Part shown: positions 13,051-26,427 of the stretch, in pieces | How the letters are laid out: every line of letters begins with the position of its first letter | How positions within the stretch are numbered: the stretch's first letter is position 1 | Source of the DNA: Ananas comosus | Lineage: Eukaryota; Streptophyta; Magnoliopsida; Poales; Bromeliaceae | NCBI RefSeq assembly: GCF_001540865.1 | Contig: NC_033640.1 | Location: 7,665,306-7,729,305, forward strand | Direction: 5' to 3' | DNA: 64,000 nucleotides | Notes under the pieces: model-generated | What the model was told of the DNA's origin: nothing | Database searches by the model: none | What the model saw: the letters and a program-made list of their open reading frames with translations, nothing else | Translations under genes and position numbers: made by a program

Positions 13051-13892
13051 TACAAACTAACGTTCACAATCATTTAGGGGTCATTTAATTTCTCACACTT
13101 TTCTTCTCGAATCGACGTACCAAAGAATATCTTTCCTTTAATCTTAATTACGTACATCAAAAACCTCGATACGTAAGGTTATAGGGTACGTGGTACAAAA
13201 TAATCGGGAAGTGAATAGAATGAATAAAGGATAAGAAGACCTAAAAACCATAATTTTTCTCTCTTTAAACCTACATTTAGAATACGAATTAATTAAGTTC
13301 TCAACTCTGTTCACAAAATATAAAAATCATAATCTTTTTTATTCTCACCATTATGACCAATGCTTTTTTTACTTGCTTTTCTCATATTTCAAATGTGGAT
13401 GAAATGAAAATTTGTGTGCCCACTATAAAGATTTTTAAATGTGGCTTTAAACTCACAGACCATCTCAACGAGAAAGCACTTACATAATCGTATTGATAGG
13501 ATGCGTAAACTTAGTAATTAATCGTACAATCCGGGTGTGGTGGGTATTTTTCATTAACTCGAATTAATGTTATGGATGAAAGACTTGTATTTGTGTTAAG
13601 GAAAAATTACATAAATTAACCCATAATGTTAATAAGGTCGATTGGTTAGAAGATTACGTGATCCCCCGTTAAACCAACCTACATCAATATTTTTGTCACA
13701 TCAACCTTTATGTACGTCAATATTTATGACGTCAATATTGATGTGGATCAGACAAACCAAAATATGTCAACGTTGACGACGTCAATGCAAAAAAGACAAA
13801 CTATCAGACGTCAACTCTAAACATAAACACTTAGAATAGTGGAGAAATCTATCTCACCACTCTAATGGAAGTGATATGTATTTTATTAATCT

Positions 13893-14141
13893 CATCTCGA
13901 TGATACGATAACCTTCGTATTTCACGAACCACGAAGACTAAAAAATCAGGAATCTACTTGGTGTAATTAGTAAAGATTGATAATCTAATTATAATAATTG
14001 GTTACCCCTGGTGAGTTGGAATCCCCCTGGTGAGTTAGGATTCCCCTGGTGATAGTAGGGTTAGCATCTTAAAAACTAGGTTCTCGATTTTTTAGCTTTC
14101 GGGGTTCATGAAATACGAAGACTATCATATCATCGAGATGT
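13893..14141. mobile_element. Short derivative of the same MITE family, mirrored
   Basis: About 250 bases with inverted ends: catctcgatgatacgata at the left pairs with tatcatatcatcgagatg at the right, related to the ends of the 12245-12788 element. The interior includes three copies of a short ccctggtga unit at 14006-14052. It looks like an internally deleted member of the family. Confidence 0.7.
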
Positions 14142-14560
14142 GTTTATTAATATATTAAAATAATTAGTAAATTTAAATAATAGATATTTATTTATTTACC
14201 TATATATAATGATAGATATTTATTTATTCATCTATATATATTATAAAAATATAAAAAATTATTAAGAAGTTGAATAGTTAGCTGTATAAATTTTTAAAAT
14301 TAAATAAATTAAAATTATACATTTAGTTTGAAATTTTTAAATTTCTTAAGAGAGTAAAAAAAATAGTTTAAATTATTAATATTAATTGATTTTGAATAAT
14401 TCAACTGTATGTGTTAGTATAAGATATTTTTAAATCCTTTATCTAAAATAAAAAATATAAAACTTATTTTATTTAAATTTTTTAAAATAAAAAAACGTGT
14501 TTTGAACATAGCGGATTTTTTAAAATAATCATACTCAAATAAATGTTCATAAAAATAAAT

Positions 14561-14562
<2 letters not shown>

Positions 14563-14602
<40 letters not shown>
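14563..14602. repeat. (TA)n microsatellite
   Basis: An uninterrupted TA dinucleotide tract of about 40 bases in very AT-rich DNA. Confidence 0.9.
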
Positions 14603-14608
<6 letters not shown>

Positions 14609-14904
14609 TTTAAATAAATAAATAAATAATAACAATGAAACATCCACTAGGATAAGGAGTGGTTGACGACGTCAACCTTGACGTCGGTTAAACCTACATC
14701 AAGGTTGACGTCGTAAACCTCGAAGAACACGTCAACGTTAACGTCGTCAACCTGAGTTGACATAATTAGGTTTGTGTCCTTAACTCCAACGTACGTAAAC
14801 ATTGACGTCACATCAACGTTTACGCACGTTGGTTTGTTGGGGATTCTAGAATAAACAAGAACGTCATAGCAAATCCCGGCCAAACTTTTAAGACCTTTTC
14901 ATTA

Positions 14905-15280
14905 AAATTTAAAATTTAAAATTTAAAATTTTAAACTTATAAATTTTAAAATTAAAATTTTTAAACTTCTAATTTTGAACATTAAAATTTAAAATTTTAA
15001 AAATTTTAAATTTTAAATTTAAAATTTTAGATTTTACAGTTTAAAATTTAAAATAGAATTTAAACTTTAAACTTTGAACTTTAAACTTTAAAATTTTAAA
15101 CTCTAAACTTTAAATTTTAAATTTAAAATTTAAAACTCTAAATTTTAAATTTAAAATTTAAAATTTTAGATTTAAAATTTAAAATCTAAACTTTACAACT
15201 TTAAATTTTTAAGTTTATACTTAAATTTTAAATTTGAAACGTAGATTTTAATTTTATTTTTAAACTTCAAACTTAGATTT
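14905..15280. repeat. TTTAAA-type low-complexity tract
   Basis: About 375 bases made almost entirely of degenerate permutations of aaatttaaaatt and tttaaactttaaac, with nearly no G. It resembles a degenerate short-period tandem array rather than a transposon. No coding potential. Confidence 0.85.
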
Positions 15281-16093
15281 TAGTTTTAGTTTAAAGTTCT
15301 TCGTTGAAAAAGATGAAGACTAAGACTCCGGAAGTTTTAATTAAAAGATTAAGATTTTTCTTCTTAGTCTAAAAAAATCGTGAACAATGGTTTGTGAAAT
15401 AACTCAAGTTTTAATGAAAACCTGAGTATTAGTAAAGAGTTTTCGTCCTGGTTTGTGAGGGAATCATGATAGATTTTTCACGAAAATCGATCCTCTCGTG
15501 GTTAAAATAATAAAAATAAAAAGGACACGAACGTGGATAGAGTCGAAAGTGGATATTTTGTGAAGGTTATTTTTCATCTTTATAAACCACTTGTTTTGTG
15601 AAACCTTGAAGATTTTACGTCACTTTTCGTTCAATTCTAAAACTCTAACTCTTTATCATCTTGGTAACTAAAACTTGAAAATTTATACGACATCTCTCTT
15701 CGACAACTTTTATTTTGAAGAAAGTTATTGATAAAATCTGTTGTGAAATAATTTATTGTGATGTAGAATTTTGTATAGTTCATATAGTATGAAAGAGGGT
15801 TAACAACGACGACGAGAGAGGTTTCAGATTTGTCTTAGTTTGGAGTTTTAACCTCTAAGACGAAAACCAAGAATTTTATCATTAAGATAAAACGATGTTG
15901 TCCTTGTTGATATTTGAAGAGGCCGTTAGTTTGTTATATCACGCATTGATGTCGACTTTCATTTTTGTTACCATCCCTGTTAATTCGAGTCTACTCGAAT
16001 TGATGACATTCCAACACTAACTTAATACTTTACTCTACTTCTCGACCGCTCACTGTCACCTGCCTACATACTATGTGGTCCAAGTCCGTTATT

Positions 16094-16130
<37 letters not shown>

Positions 16131-19100
16131 CCTACAAGTTCGATGTATGATTATTCTATTTCTCAGGTTCCGTCAACTTTCTACCCTAGTACTTCTACCA
16201 CTACGTCTCCACTCATCAAAGACCTATCCACGGAACATTAACCTTTTTCAATTTTGAATCGAAAACGTCGTTGAATCGTTGAATAACGGTTTTTTAAATT
16301 TTTTTTTTGTTTTGTTTTAAATAAAAATAACATCCACTTCCTTTCACTAAGCTAATAAATCTATCAAAAACTGAATTTTTTTATACTTTCTATTTTTCAG
16401 GAGAAAATAAAATATGTTTTTTTTTTTTTTTTTTTTGATTGAAACAAACCTTGGAGAAAGTGCCTTATAACGTACTTCGTCGGTTTAAGAGGTAATATGA
16501 AGTCGAAACAAGGAGTTTTTCACACCTTGTAAAAAAAAAAAAATTACTTTTACAAAAAAATAATAAAAAACCGGGCAAACTAAACCTCTTTTTGATCGAA
16601 AAAAAGAAGACTAAAAATATCTTTTTATCATAAAAACAAAAAGATTTTTTTTTTTGCTTTTAAGATCAAAAAAATTACTTTAAACTTTTTTTTTTAGAAT
16701 CGTTTTTTTAACTAAAAGTAATCTTGGTTTAATTTGATCTTTTCTTTAAAAAGTACTTAATAAAAAGTCTTTAAAAAAAAAAAGGATGTGAAAAGGTCTT
16801 TAGTTTGTCGGGGTATAATTAAAACTGTTGTTGATGATCCTAAACCGTTCTCTGGATGGATTTACATGATATTAATTTCTATTATTTACTAATCTATATC
16901 TTTTTAGAATCTCTGTGACCACAATATAAAAAGGGAGTTCAAAAAAAAAAAAAATTTCGTTTTAACAATTGTAATTAAACTCTTTGTATTACCCTTGGCC
17001 TTTAACAATAGAAAATTTGTAGATATAAAATGGGGGAGTTATAAAGTTATAAAGTTCAACAACATAAATTAGAAGGAGATAATCCTAAAAGAGTGATAAG
17101 AAAAGTAAAAAATATTAAATATGGTTTTTATGGGAAGTTTTATCGTGTTTATATAATTTTTTAATAAAAAAATAATTTTTTTTCTTATTAAACTAGTAAA
17201 ACGGGAGAAGTAATTGCGGTATGGGAGGCTGTTGTAAAGATTTTAAAATTGCCTCGTTTTTACATTAATTTTTTAAGATATTAAATTAGAAGCTTAAATA
17301 TGAAAAAGAGGATAAAAATAGGACATCAAAACTTCAGACTCTAACCTTAGGGACGATTATACAGGAAATTTTTTCTTTTTTTTTTTTGTTTTAAACCGAA
17401 GACTAAATAACCTAAAGTACATTTACCGTATTCTCAATCAATATATTGGGAGCATCTCCTAAACAAAAAAAAAAAAAAAAAAAGGCTCTTTTCATCATAC
17501 GATAGGTAAAGCAAATAAAGTAAATTTTTATTTGAATCGACTTTTACATTTATTTGATCTTAAGTTTGAACCTAGAGCCTATGGTTGTCGGTTTAGAAAA
17601 ACGGTGAACGCGGCCCTGTCAGCAATGCGCTGTTACGATATCTTTCTTTCCGGTATGATATTTTAACCTTACTCCTAGCTTTTATTAATTTTAAAGTTAA
17701 TAAACCAGCTCTTTTAATAAAGTACGGTACATTAAGGTAAAGATACTAATGAAGCTTAAGGTTTGATCCCTGTTTGTGTAAAAGGGACGTTTTTACTTAG
17801 GTAGTATACGACTCTTACCATTTCTTTTTCATTATTTGATTACGTGATCCATTACGATTACGATTAATATAAATTTATATAAATTAATACTATGATTAAT
17901 AAAAAAATAAATCAAACGTATAAATTTTATACTATTTTAAACTAATAAATTCAAAATAATAAAAGAAGTAAATCAAATATGTAGATTTTATACTACTTTT
18001 GACTAATTAATTCAAAAATATAAAAACATTGAAATATTAAATAATTTTAAAAATTAATATATTTTTATATTAGTATAATAAAAGTAAATCATATAATAAT
18101 AAATAATTCAATAAATAATAAATACGTATTTGCCATCAAAATATAATAAGTGAAAGATGTCTTGTTTGTCGTCTTGAATTCTTGAAGTGAAGATATCGAT
18201 ACTTTGTTTGTCATGTACTCTTCATCAAAAATGGCTTGAGGTTAAGTTAAGTTTCAAATGAAGTTAGGTTTCAAGTTAAAGCCACTTTGTTTGTCTGGAA
18301 ATTCGTCACTAGTCGTTCTATATCGGGTTTTCTGTCATGGCAGGATACGACTATAACGTAGAACTAGAGACATGAAAGTTGAATCTACGAATACAGGGAT
18401 TTTAGTGACGTCATGGACTGTTACCCCATTTTTCTTTTTCTTTTTCTTTTTTTTTTGATTTTAAAAACAATATTTTACTGATAAGATAGGGAAGTGAACG
18501 TTTTACTGAATAAACCATGTCAAAGTTGTTTTTATTTGTGTTTAGAAGTACCATGATTGATTCGACATGGTTTTTTACTTGTACGCCGTGTACCTCTCGT
18601 CGTCCTGTAAGTAAAGAACATGTGTAACGAATGTAAACACATTACGTTCATGTAGTGTACCAAGGATTCTTTTATTAAAATGATTTAAAAAAAAAAGGTT
18701 TAAAATGTTTTTTGGATCACAAGAGTACGAAAAGGCTCCTTGATTTATGGAGGGTGTACTTTAAGAAGCCCATGCTACATATTTATCTAAACGTTGCTGT
18801 TTTAAACCATTCTTTAAATTCCATAATGAATTACTCTCAATTAAGACGTTTGTTACCCTAAAGTGTGAACTTGATATTCTGGTATTACGTCGGTGTTTAC
18901 TAACAACCCTTATTAAATTCTGATAATAGTTACTATTCATCTTATTAATTGGTCATTTTACTGACCTACTAATTGGTCATTTTACTGAAAGTATAGGTCT
19001 TAATTGACGCACGGCTATAGACGCTTAAGCCCAGAACCCAGTGACGTATTAACTTTTCGAAGTAGTCAATTCGAAAACCAATCGATGAACTTAGATTATA

Positions 19101-21374
19101 CTCTATGATTTTGTATTCTTTCGTTTTAAGCCTTTACAACCGGTCAACGGTTCCCTTTTCTTTATTCAGTTTGTATACGTCTTTAAGGTTCACCACATGA
19201 CGTTTATTTAGTCGTGACCTATTAATCTATCACTATATCCACACATTTCCAATTTCCGTTGTTATGTTCTGCCGTTTTAGCATTTGACATAGTACTTTAT
19301 AGCTAAGTTTTGTATCTTCATTCTTCTGGTTTACTGGTATTGTATATACTATTTAGAGGATCTAACCTCTTTCCTAGATTCCTAGGTCCTTGAGACTGTG
19401 TTACACGGGATCTTTGGGGCTTCTTCTACTAATTACAACTATATCTTGTACTAATTACAGCTATGCATATACATGAACGCCCTTCACTCTACCGTTTGTT
19501 GATTGGAGGTGAAGTTCTGTAATTTCCTTTTCGTCACTAGTTCAAGGTACTTTGTATCACAACAATATACTTATAGTATAATATGTGGTTAGATGATAAG
19601 AAAAGAAGTGATTATCGTCTATGCAATAAGTTACACAGAAGTTACCTATGTAGATTGAATATAATTCATAGAAGCACTTTGTAACTAACTTATTATGCTT
19701 TTGACGAGTTAGTCTGAAATGTGTTAGTATGGAAGGATATCCGACAAGCTAGTACGAGATGAGTAAAATCACTTACTGACTTTTGAAAAAAAAACGTTTA
19801 AACTCCAAAGAGATCGGAACGAGATTCCACATAACAACAAACTACTTCATAAATAACTCGTCACAATAATCTTCCTTGTGATATTATTTCATACTTTTCG
19901 AGGTTTAAACTCGAAGATGAAAACTTTGTCTTAAAGTAAAATCAAAAGGTGACGTCGTTTTCGAGGTGTGAAAAATCGACCGATTTACAAGATGATCTAG
20001 AGTGACAAAATTTTTGCTCCAGTTTGTTGTTGGATTTTTATGATGATCCAGTTCTCAGCGGCCAAGTTGGTCACTGATTACTGCAGTCATACTGTAGTAT
20101 TTATAAATTAATAATAAAAATTAAAATAATATATCTTTTTATATGTATATAATAATAAGATCATAGTATGAATTATTGTTTTATAATTACAGATCTGGTT
20201 TAATTCATATATATTCAAAAGTTCAAAGTGTAAAATATTCTGATTAAAAACGATTAGCTATTATGTTAGTCGATTCAATTAGCATTCGGCAACCTAAAAT
20301 TTATACTGAGCCAGTTTTTTTGAACAGACTAAACTAATTTTGGCCTGACCAAGTGGCCAAACTATCAACTTGGCGGTCAAACTTACTAAGTTTCGTCCAA
20401 AAGCTGAATAGGTCAAGTTTCCTAACTTGACTTGACAAAATATCTGATCCAGTGCCAACCTGAGCAGCTTGACCGGTTAAATTGGGTCCAAAATTTAGTA
20501 ACGATCTAGACCGACGTCGACTTTCACCTTAGACTTCGTCCCGGTTTGTCCGTGTACCAAAACCAACTCAGTTTATTTTCTTTTACATTATGTCCTGATG
20601 CATAAGTACATCAAGATTGTAACGTAAAAACGACAAGAAAAGTTTATTTTTAACAGTAGAGGTATCGACCTGGTAAATCGAAAAGATTAGACAAAGTCTA
20701 GCTATAAAGTCTGATGTTTTGGGGATCTTAGTGAAGTTGAAATTCCCCTTTTAATAGATTCTCACGAGCTGTGTTAGATTTGGCGAAGAAAAGTTCAATT
20801 CGTATTCCTAACACTTCATTTAAATAGATTCTGGGGTTTTAAAAGTTGACTTTTGTTTAGTTTTCCGAGCAAAAGTTCAATTCGTATCCAATCGCATGTG
20901 AAATAACAACTGTTTATCATGGTATATTACTTTGGATCATCTGTATCTAACCCAGTTATAGTTATCGATTCAAGTACGACATTCAGAGAAAGGGAAAAAA
21001 AGTCCCACCGTAAATATGGGCAAGGATTAAACGTGAAGTTTCCAGGGCGTTCGTAAAAATCATAGTTCTGAAAGATTGAGTACGTTGAATATACCATGAA
21101 TAAATTAATAATAAGTTAGTCCATGGTACTACCTACGTAAATCTATGTATAACTTTGTCTTTTAACATACTTTGTTTCTGCTTTCATACTACTGCACGTT
21201 GCATGTTAAAGAAATACAAAACGTATGAACAAGGGTACGTTCAGTTTACGTTTAAGAGGTGGTTATTTTCTTTTCTTTTTTTCTCTCTACGTTAAAAGTG
21301 TTAAAGACTTATTTTAAGTTCTAAAATTATATATATATATATATTTTCTAGGTGTTATCCTGAGCGGTCAAATG

Positions 21375-23977
21375 GAGGGTCTCTAAAGAGTTTCAAGAAG
21401 TTAACTTAGTATTTTGGGAGTAAACCTCGATGCACACCGGCAAACGCAGACTGGTCGAGATTTCGTGCACTATCTGACTATACTACACAGAAGTACTCTA
21501 TTCGTTATTGTTAACACTGTGACTTTATATTTATAATTTTTAGGTACATTCTTTCTTTTATTTTCGTTTTAATTCTCAGGAAATGTAGTGATTTTGTCAA
21601 TCAATAAACGTTTCGAACTTCAACTACCTACAAAACAAGACTTCGTCGAAAACCGACTCGGTGAAAAGATGATAATGAAAAGAGTAGGGTGGGGATTGAG
21701 TTGAAAAGAGGTCAAAAGAACATAGAGACGACAATAAAGAGAGATTAAGACGAATATATAGACTATTTGTAAATGGTGAGTAGATTAACATCTTAAAAAA
21801 CATGTACTAGATCACTCTATACAAGATAAGTTATAATGTGGAGTTTTGCAAATCCGGTTCAAAAGATTATGGGAACCCTTCGTATAGAATATCAATCCTT
21901 CAATGCCACTGGAGATTTAGGAGTGTCCTTACCTCTGAATTATGTTATAAACCTTGGTTAATGTGAAATAAAACAAAATAATTTGAGTTTAAAACACGCT
22001 TACTTACACGGGGTCGGTCTGCGTCCTGTCGTATTCAAAAAACTTTTGTTTTATCGCTTTTTTTTCTTCAATGATAATTCAATAAGAAAATAACGGTTTA
22101 TTTTGAACGACCAGATATCTAACGTCTGTTAGACGGTATGGATCACGTAAGTTAGCGTAACTTAAACTCAGTCTTTTCCCCTTTGTATTGGTTTAGTCCG
22201 GAAAAAAAAGCAAGGTACAAAGATTGTTGTCTTATCTTTTAAAATAGTGAAGTTTAAGTTGTGGTCCTATATAGTTGTAAAACGACTTGCATCAGACCTG
22301 CATAAGGTTCTAGTGATTTCTTTTTTTTTGGTAAATCGGTTATGGTTCTGTAGTTTAAAGTAGAGGTGAATACGATTATTTGAATGAAAATAATATGACT
22401 TGGATTTACAACTCGTAACACTCTTACCTCTTACGGTTCCTGTACAATAGTGGGGTCTGTAATGTTTTTGTCCTCTTACAAATGGAAGAACTGGAAGGCC
22501 GTTTCGTTACTTGGTTGTGTAACGGGGGACGAGAAAATCGAAGCAGTTATTTTAACTTTGTAAGTAGTTTCATGAGGAGATTTAACCACAGGCCCGACAG
22601 TTCATGATCACGGTTGGTGTTAGTGTCCTAAGTCAGAATTTTAGTAGATCTTCTTATTTAAAGTGTAATGTGGATCGAATGTTTGATCGTATGATAATAT
22701 TATGCTTAGTTATCCTACTTTAACATTATTCTTGGTTATCCTACTTTAACATCGTAACTCTAAGAGACACTCTGTACCTAGTGTTTTAATTTTTCTTTTT
22801 GAACTGTAATTTTTTTTTTTTTCTTTTCTAAGTTTGCTCAGTTATTAAATCTTCTTCCGTTTTATTACATGTGTTTGGTAGAATGTTTGTAGCCAAAGAA
22901 GGATCAATAGACGTATATTGTTAAATAATCGTATTTGTCGTCATAAACTGAACGGTACGTTGGTTCTGTTCCTTTACGTGAATGTTTATAAGGATAATGG
23001 TTCCTTCTCTTCTAAAACGTACAGTTTGTCGAGTCCGTCGTAATTGCGCTTCAATTATACTGTTCTTTGTAGTTTTGGTGGTTTTCTTTATATTTTACGT
23101 ATTTCGCTTAAGGTGCGTTATCATATTGGTAATCTCATAGGTCTAATCGTACGTATCGAGTTTTGGTTATAAACGTAGTCGTACGTAATTTTATTCAGTT
23201 TTAACACATTTACGAGGATTTGTGTCGATCCCAATAGTAGACTTTTAAAATAATAGTTTTGTTTCCTCTTAGGGTGAGAATTTGAAAGAAAATAGAAGTT
23301 TTCAATCGTCAATTAAAATGATTTTTTTAGTTGACAGTTAACAGAAAGTTTGTCGTTTACTAGATTATTACGTTACGTAAGATATTTCTTTTGAATCTAA
23401 ATAGGGACCACTCGTTTTGTGTTATAAGTTTCTTTTTTTTTTTGGAAACTTCATGTGAACCTACTTATGATTGAAATTTAACCACATGTACGGTTATATT
23501 CATATAGTTCAACGACATTCGTTTTCTCACTTTTTTTAGGGTTACCCTTGTAAGATGTCTTAGGGATATGTTTCGTTATACTGTTGAAGGTGATTTAACT
23601 CTTTTATCTCTAAGTGTATGGTAGTTAGAAGAATATTTACTTTAGTAAACCCTTACCGCCTAACTCACTAAACCGGTGTTAATTCTATACCCACTACAAG
23701 TTCAAGAAGTTCCGGACGAACAAATCACGGCGAGGTTGTCTTGGGTTCATTTCTGGGATGCTGTAATGTTTAGGTAATTCAGCAAGGTATTTTTAGGTAG
23801 TATACACGTTGTACTTCCCCCTCCTTACTTTCTTTTTATTCTCTTCCTTGTCTTCTTGTTCTTTTTTATCGAGGGTTTATGGAGGAGCTAGACCGTCCCC
23901 TGGAAAAGGAGAAACCGTATGGATTGGCGTGTGTTCCGGACTTACTAGCGGCGGAAAAGGTTCAAGTCTATGCTGTA
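21375..23977. CDS. Dual-specificity protein phosphatase (DsPTP1-like), mirrored
   Basis: R-leftward exons: 23977-23882 (ATG at 23977-23975, MSYLNLEKAAIIQALCAV), 23756-23621, 22605-22485 and 21520-21375. Phases agree at all joins and borders are GT-AG. The catalytic loop is VHCFAGRSRS, with nucleophile C111 and R117 in the HCx5R motif; an aspartate-containing stretch (VLDSPDTNLEEYF, about 78-90) sits where the general acid is expected. It ends with KRPHVAPNEGFMIQLKNFE, conserved in plant dual-specificity phosphatases that dephosphorylate MAP kinases. The short terminal exon after 21375 (phase 1, a few codons) was not located with confidence, so the 3' end is open. The 5' leader seems spliced, with an acceptor 11 bases before ATG. 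About 150 residues are recovered, close to the family size. Confidence 0.9.
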
Positions 23978-25335
23978 GTCTATTACAACGACGTCCTTCT
24001 TTATATCTCGATAAGCATCGTAGTTAACAAGAACTTAAATTATCGGAAGAAAAGAAACGATTTCCTTTCTTCCTGTTTCCCTTCCTCATTTAGTAGCTGG
24101 TCCTACTAAAAATATAGAGTCCTTGAATTAATTTTTTTTTTTTGTTTGTCGGGTGATTTCTCGAATTGACGTTTTAGTGACTAAAACTTCCCTAATACTC
24201 AGTTTAAAGTATAGGAATAAACCTCTGTATAAAGCAGATCTAATCCGAACTAGAGGTCAATAATCCTATATAAATTAATGATGTTCGTTTAGTGATAATG
24301 CACGTACGTTTTTTTACCAACTAGAGAGATTTGAAGACTACGGTACAAGTGAATTATGCGGTGGTTAAAGGAGGACTCCATTTTTACGAAAAGATCATAT
24401 CGTTTAATCAAGTTGACGCTTCTTATACGTAGGAACACTGATTATTACCTCTAAATAATGCTTCGAAGGTTTATTAATCTGGTTTCATTCACTATACTTG
24501 AGAAGGTACTTACCGTATCTCCGTTTGTGTCTTAGATGAGATTGTTTCCTTTCCTTGACAGGGATACTATTTTTTAAAAGAACAGTGTCCGAGGTCTCCT
24601 CGGTTAAATTTGAGAATAGACCCGTGTAAATTGTTTCCACTGTGTCTTTACGACTTGTGTCACGACAACAAATCAGCTCGACTTGTGTCTTCTAACAAGA
24701 AGGATGACATAAGAGAAAGATAACACTTCCAATAATTATTCATTTCTAGGTACAATAAGAAATTTTACGAATTCATAGAGCAAGGTGTATAGAGAAGAGC
24801 AAAGAAGTGCCCGGTAAATATTCAATCGTCCGCACCGTGTTTTCTTCAGATACTGACTCATGGTTCTTGGATCTTTGAGGTATTAAACTCTTAAAATTGT
24901 TTACTATTGAATCAGCTTTGTGTGATAGGAATTTAAAACCTTAACAGTTTTAGACAGCTGTAATTTGGATGTTGTTCTTCTTGAAATTTGGATGTTGTTC
25001 TTTTCCTACAACTTAAGTTCATGATCATATGACAAGAGAAAAAAAAAAATATCTCTATTATGTTAATCGTCGTTTTTTACAATGACGTTTCGTCCCTAAA
25101 CAAACACATGTTAAATTGTTGACCCTTTCAAACGGTGCGAGTATACTTTTTTATCCGTTGTCTGATACTCCTATAGTATGTCTACGAGTTGCTCTCTATG
25201 GTTAAACTAATTTGACGGATCTACAATACGTAATGTCCTATGTTCGGAAGAACACATGTTTTTACACGGACGTATTGAAAATTTGACGGATGTTTCCTTT
25301 ATAAGTATTTAGGTTATTGACAACTTTAGTTGATA

Positions 25336-26196
25336 AGTATCAAGTAGTATCTGTACGCCTTAAAGGTGTACTCCTTGACGTAATAGGACCCAAGGGCGAC
25401 GGTTAGAGACCTGTAGAACTTACTGTACAAGTAAACGATAACTTGGACTAGATTATCGTAGGTGTTCAAAGGAAACATTGCAGTTGTTCGGTTAGGAAAA
25501 GCTCTGTTGTATGTTGTGGCGTCTGTTCTTATACTCTTTGGGTTAATGGTCTTACTGGGACAGTTATTGTAGGACTACGACGTAACACCTCTCGTTCGCC
25601 GCCCATGCGTAGTCGTTTCTCGCTACGGGAAACATGAGTGAGAGTCGGAAGGATTCCTGTGAACAACTAAGGAGTTTCCAACGATTACACGATCTTGAAG
25701 AAAGGTGGAGGACTTGGTAGTCGACTGCTCAGGCCGCCTCCGAGAGTCACTATGAAAGACGTCGTCTTCAGTAGGGTCGGAAACAGACATTTAGTGCAGA
25801 CGCCTACCATCTGAGAAGGGGTGGAGGATTTTCGTCGAGAGAAAGAAGAACTCGTCGAAAGGACTACAAGACAAAGCGGACGTCTAAGCGTAAGGAGTTC
25901 GAGTATACGTCGAACAACATGACAAGGAAGGTCCTGAGATCTCACCTAACCGGTGCGACGTGGAGCAGACCACACCCGTTGACGACCCGCTCCTCTAGCT
26001 CGAACGTGACGTAGCTAGACTCGCTCCGCTCGGGCAGGACGCGGCTCCGCAAGTTGGCGCCCTCGCTCAAACGGAGGAAGCAGGGGGAGGGCTTAGAGGG
26101 CGTTGGGAGCTAGCGGCGCTAGGCGAGAGCCTAAACGCGGCGCCAAAGCAGGGTAAGGGAAAAGTCCGGGAGGTGTCGATTGCGTTGGAGCAGGTA
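25336..26196. CDS. SEC20: SEC20-family SNARE, ER-Golgi retrograde transport, mirrored
   Basis: R-leftward, intronless, ATG 26196-26194 and TGA 25338-25336, 286 residues. SEC20 is a tail-anchored SNARE at the ER that receives COPI vesicles returning from the Golgi. The N-terminal part is a charged helical region. The SNARE-like segment contains TSAAESITESLRRTRQLM and SEYKGHRSLLMRTRRLLSTM, and one transmembrane helix follows at about 214-232 (VILVIGFLIFLSAVLYVVS). The lumenal tail of about 54 residues ends in YDEL, a K/HDEL-type ER retrieval signal; yeast Sec20 is known to end in HDEL. The upstream strip holds CTG-type trinucleotide repeats (26216-26240). A leader intron with acceptor near 26250 is possible, placing a 5' UTR exon around 27.2-27.4 kb. 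The DUSP gene lies 1.36 kb downstream in the same direction. Confidence 0.94.
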
Positions 26197-26427
26197 CCGC
26201 TGGAGCAGCCTCTCTGTTGCTGCTGCTGCTGTTGCTGCTACTAATATGACGCCTTAGCGTCACAAGAGATCATCGAATTCGATACGAAAACCTCTTTATG
26301 CCAACAAGGTGCATCATGGACTCAAGCTCGTACATCGGGTAGGGGGTAATTGATTTATTTCTTAGAAAATTTTTCAGTGTTCGGTAATTTTGTGACAAGA
26401 CAACGGCGAATTTCGGGCAAACAAAAC

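Larger units (their letters stand above)
11906..21374. other. Mirrored intergenic region rich in MITEs and microsatellites
   Basis: About 9.5 kb without a confident gene. It contains (GA)n at 11941-11967, the MITE at 12245-12788 inside a (TA)n tract, (CT)n at 12863-12902, a trinucleotide repeat at 13018-13050, a short MITE at 13893-14141, gtcaac/gacgtc-rich elements at 13640-13810 and 14660-14840, (TA)n at 14563-14602, a TTTAAA-type tract at 14905-15280, (GA)n at 16098-16128 and many A/T homopolymers to 17.5 kb. A common proline-tRNA-free, gaactggttc-type plant repeat lies around 20290-20530 in the corrected reading. A weak open stretch near 19.2 kb (R-leftward, behind a possible acceptor) was not supported by neighbouring exons. 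Confidence 0.5.

Noticed and set aside
13640..14840. Possible CRISPR-like array from repeated gtcaac/gacgtc units
   Set aside because: Spacing is irregular, units are palindromic and diverged, and the region is plant nuclear DNA; these are transposon relics.
19150..19215. Hydrophobic open stretch YTTWNFCICLTYFFSLG (R-leftward) after a tttgcag acceptor
   Set aside because: Suggestive of a membrane protein, but no supporting exons on either side within several kb.
24301..24415. Open stretch ELICYTRKAFLPQEEIGG (R-leftward) upstream of the phosphatase
   Set aside because: Open for about 40 codons behind an acceptor-like site, but no phase-compatible neighbouring exon and no family match; more likely 5' UTR or intergenic.
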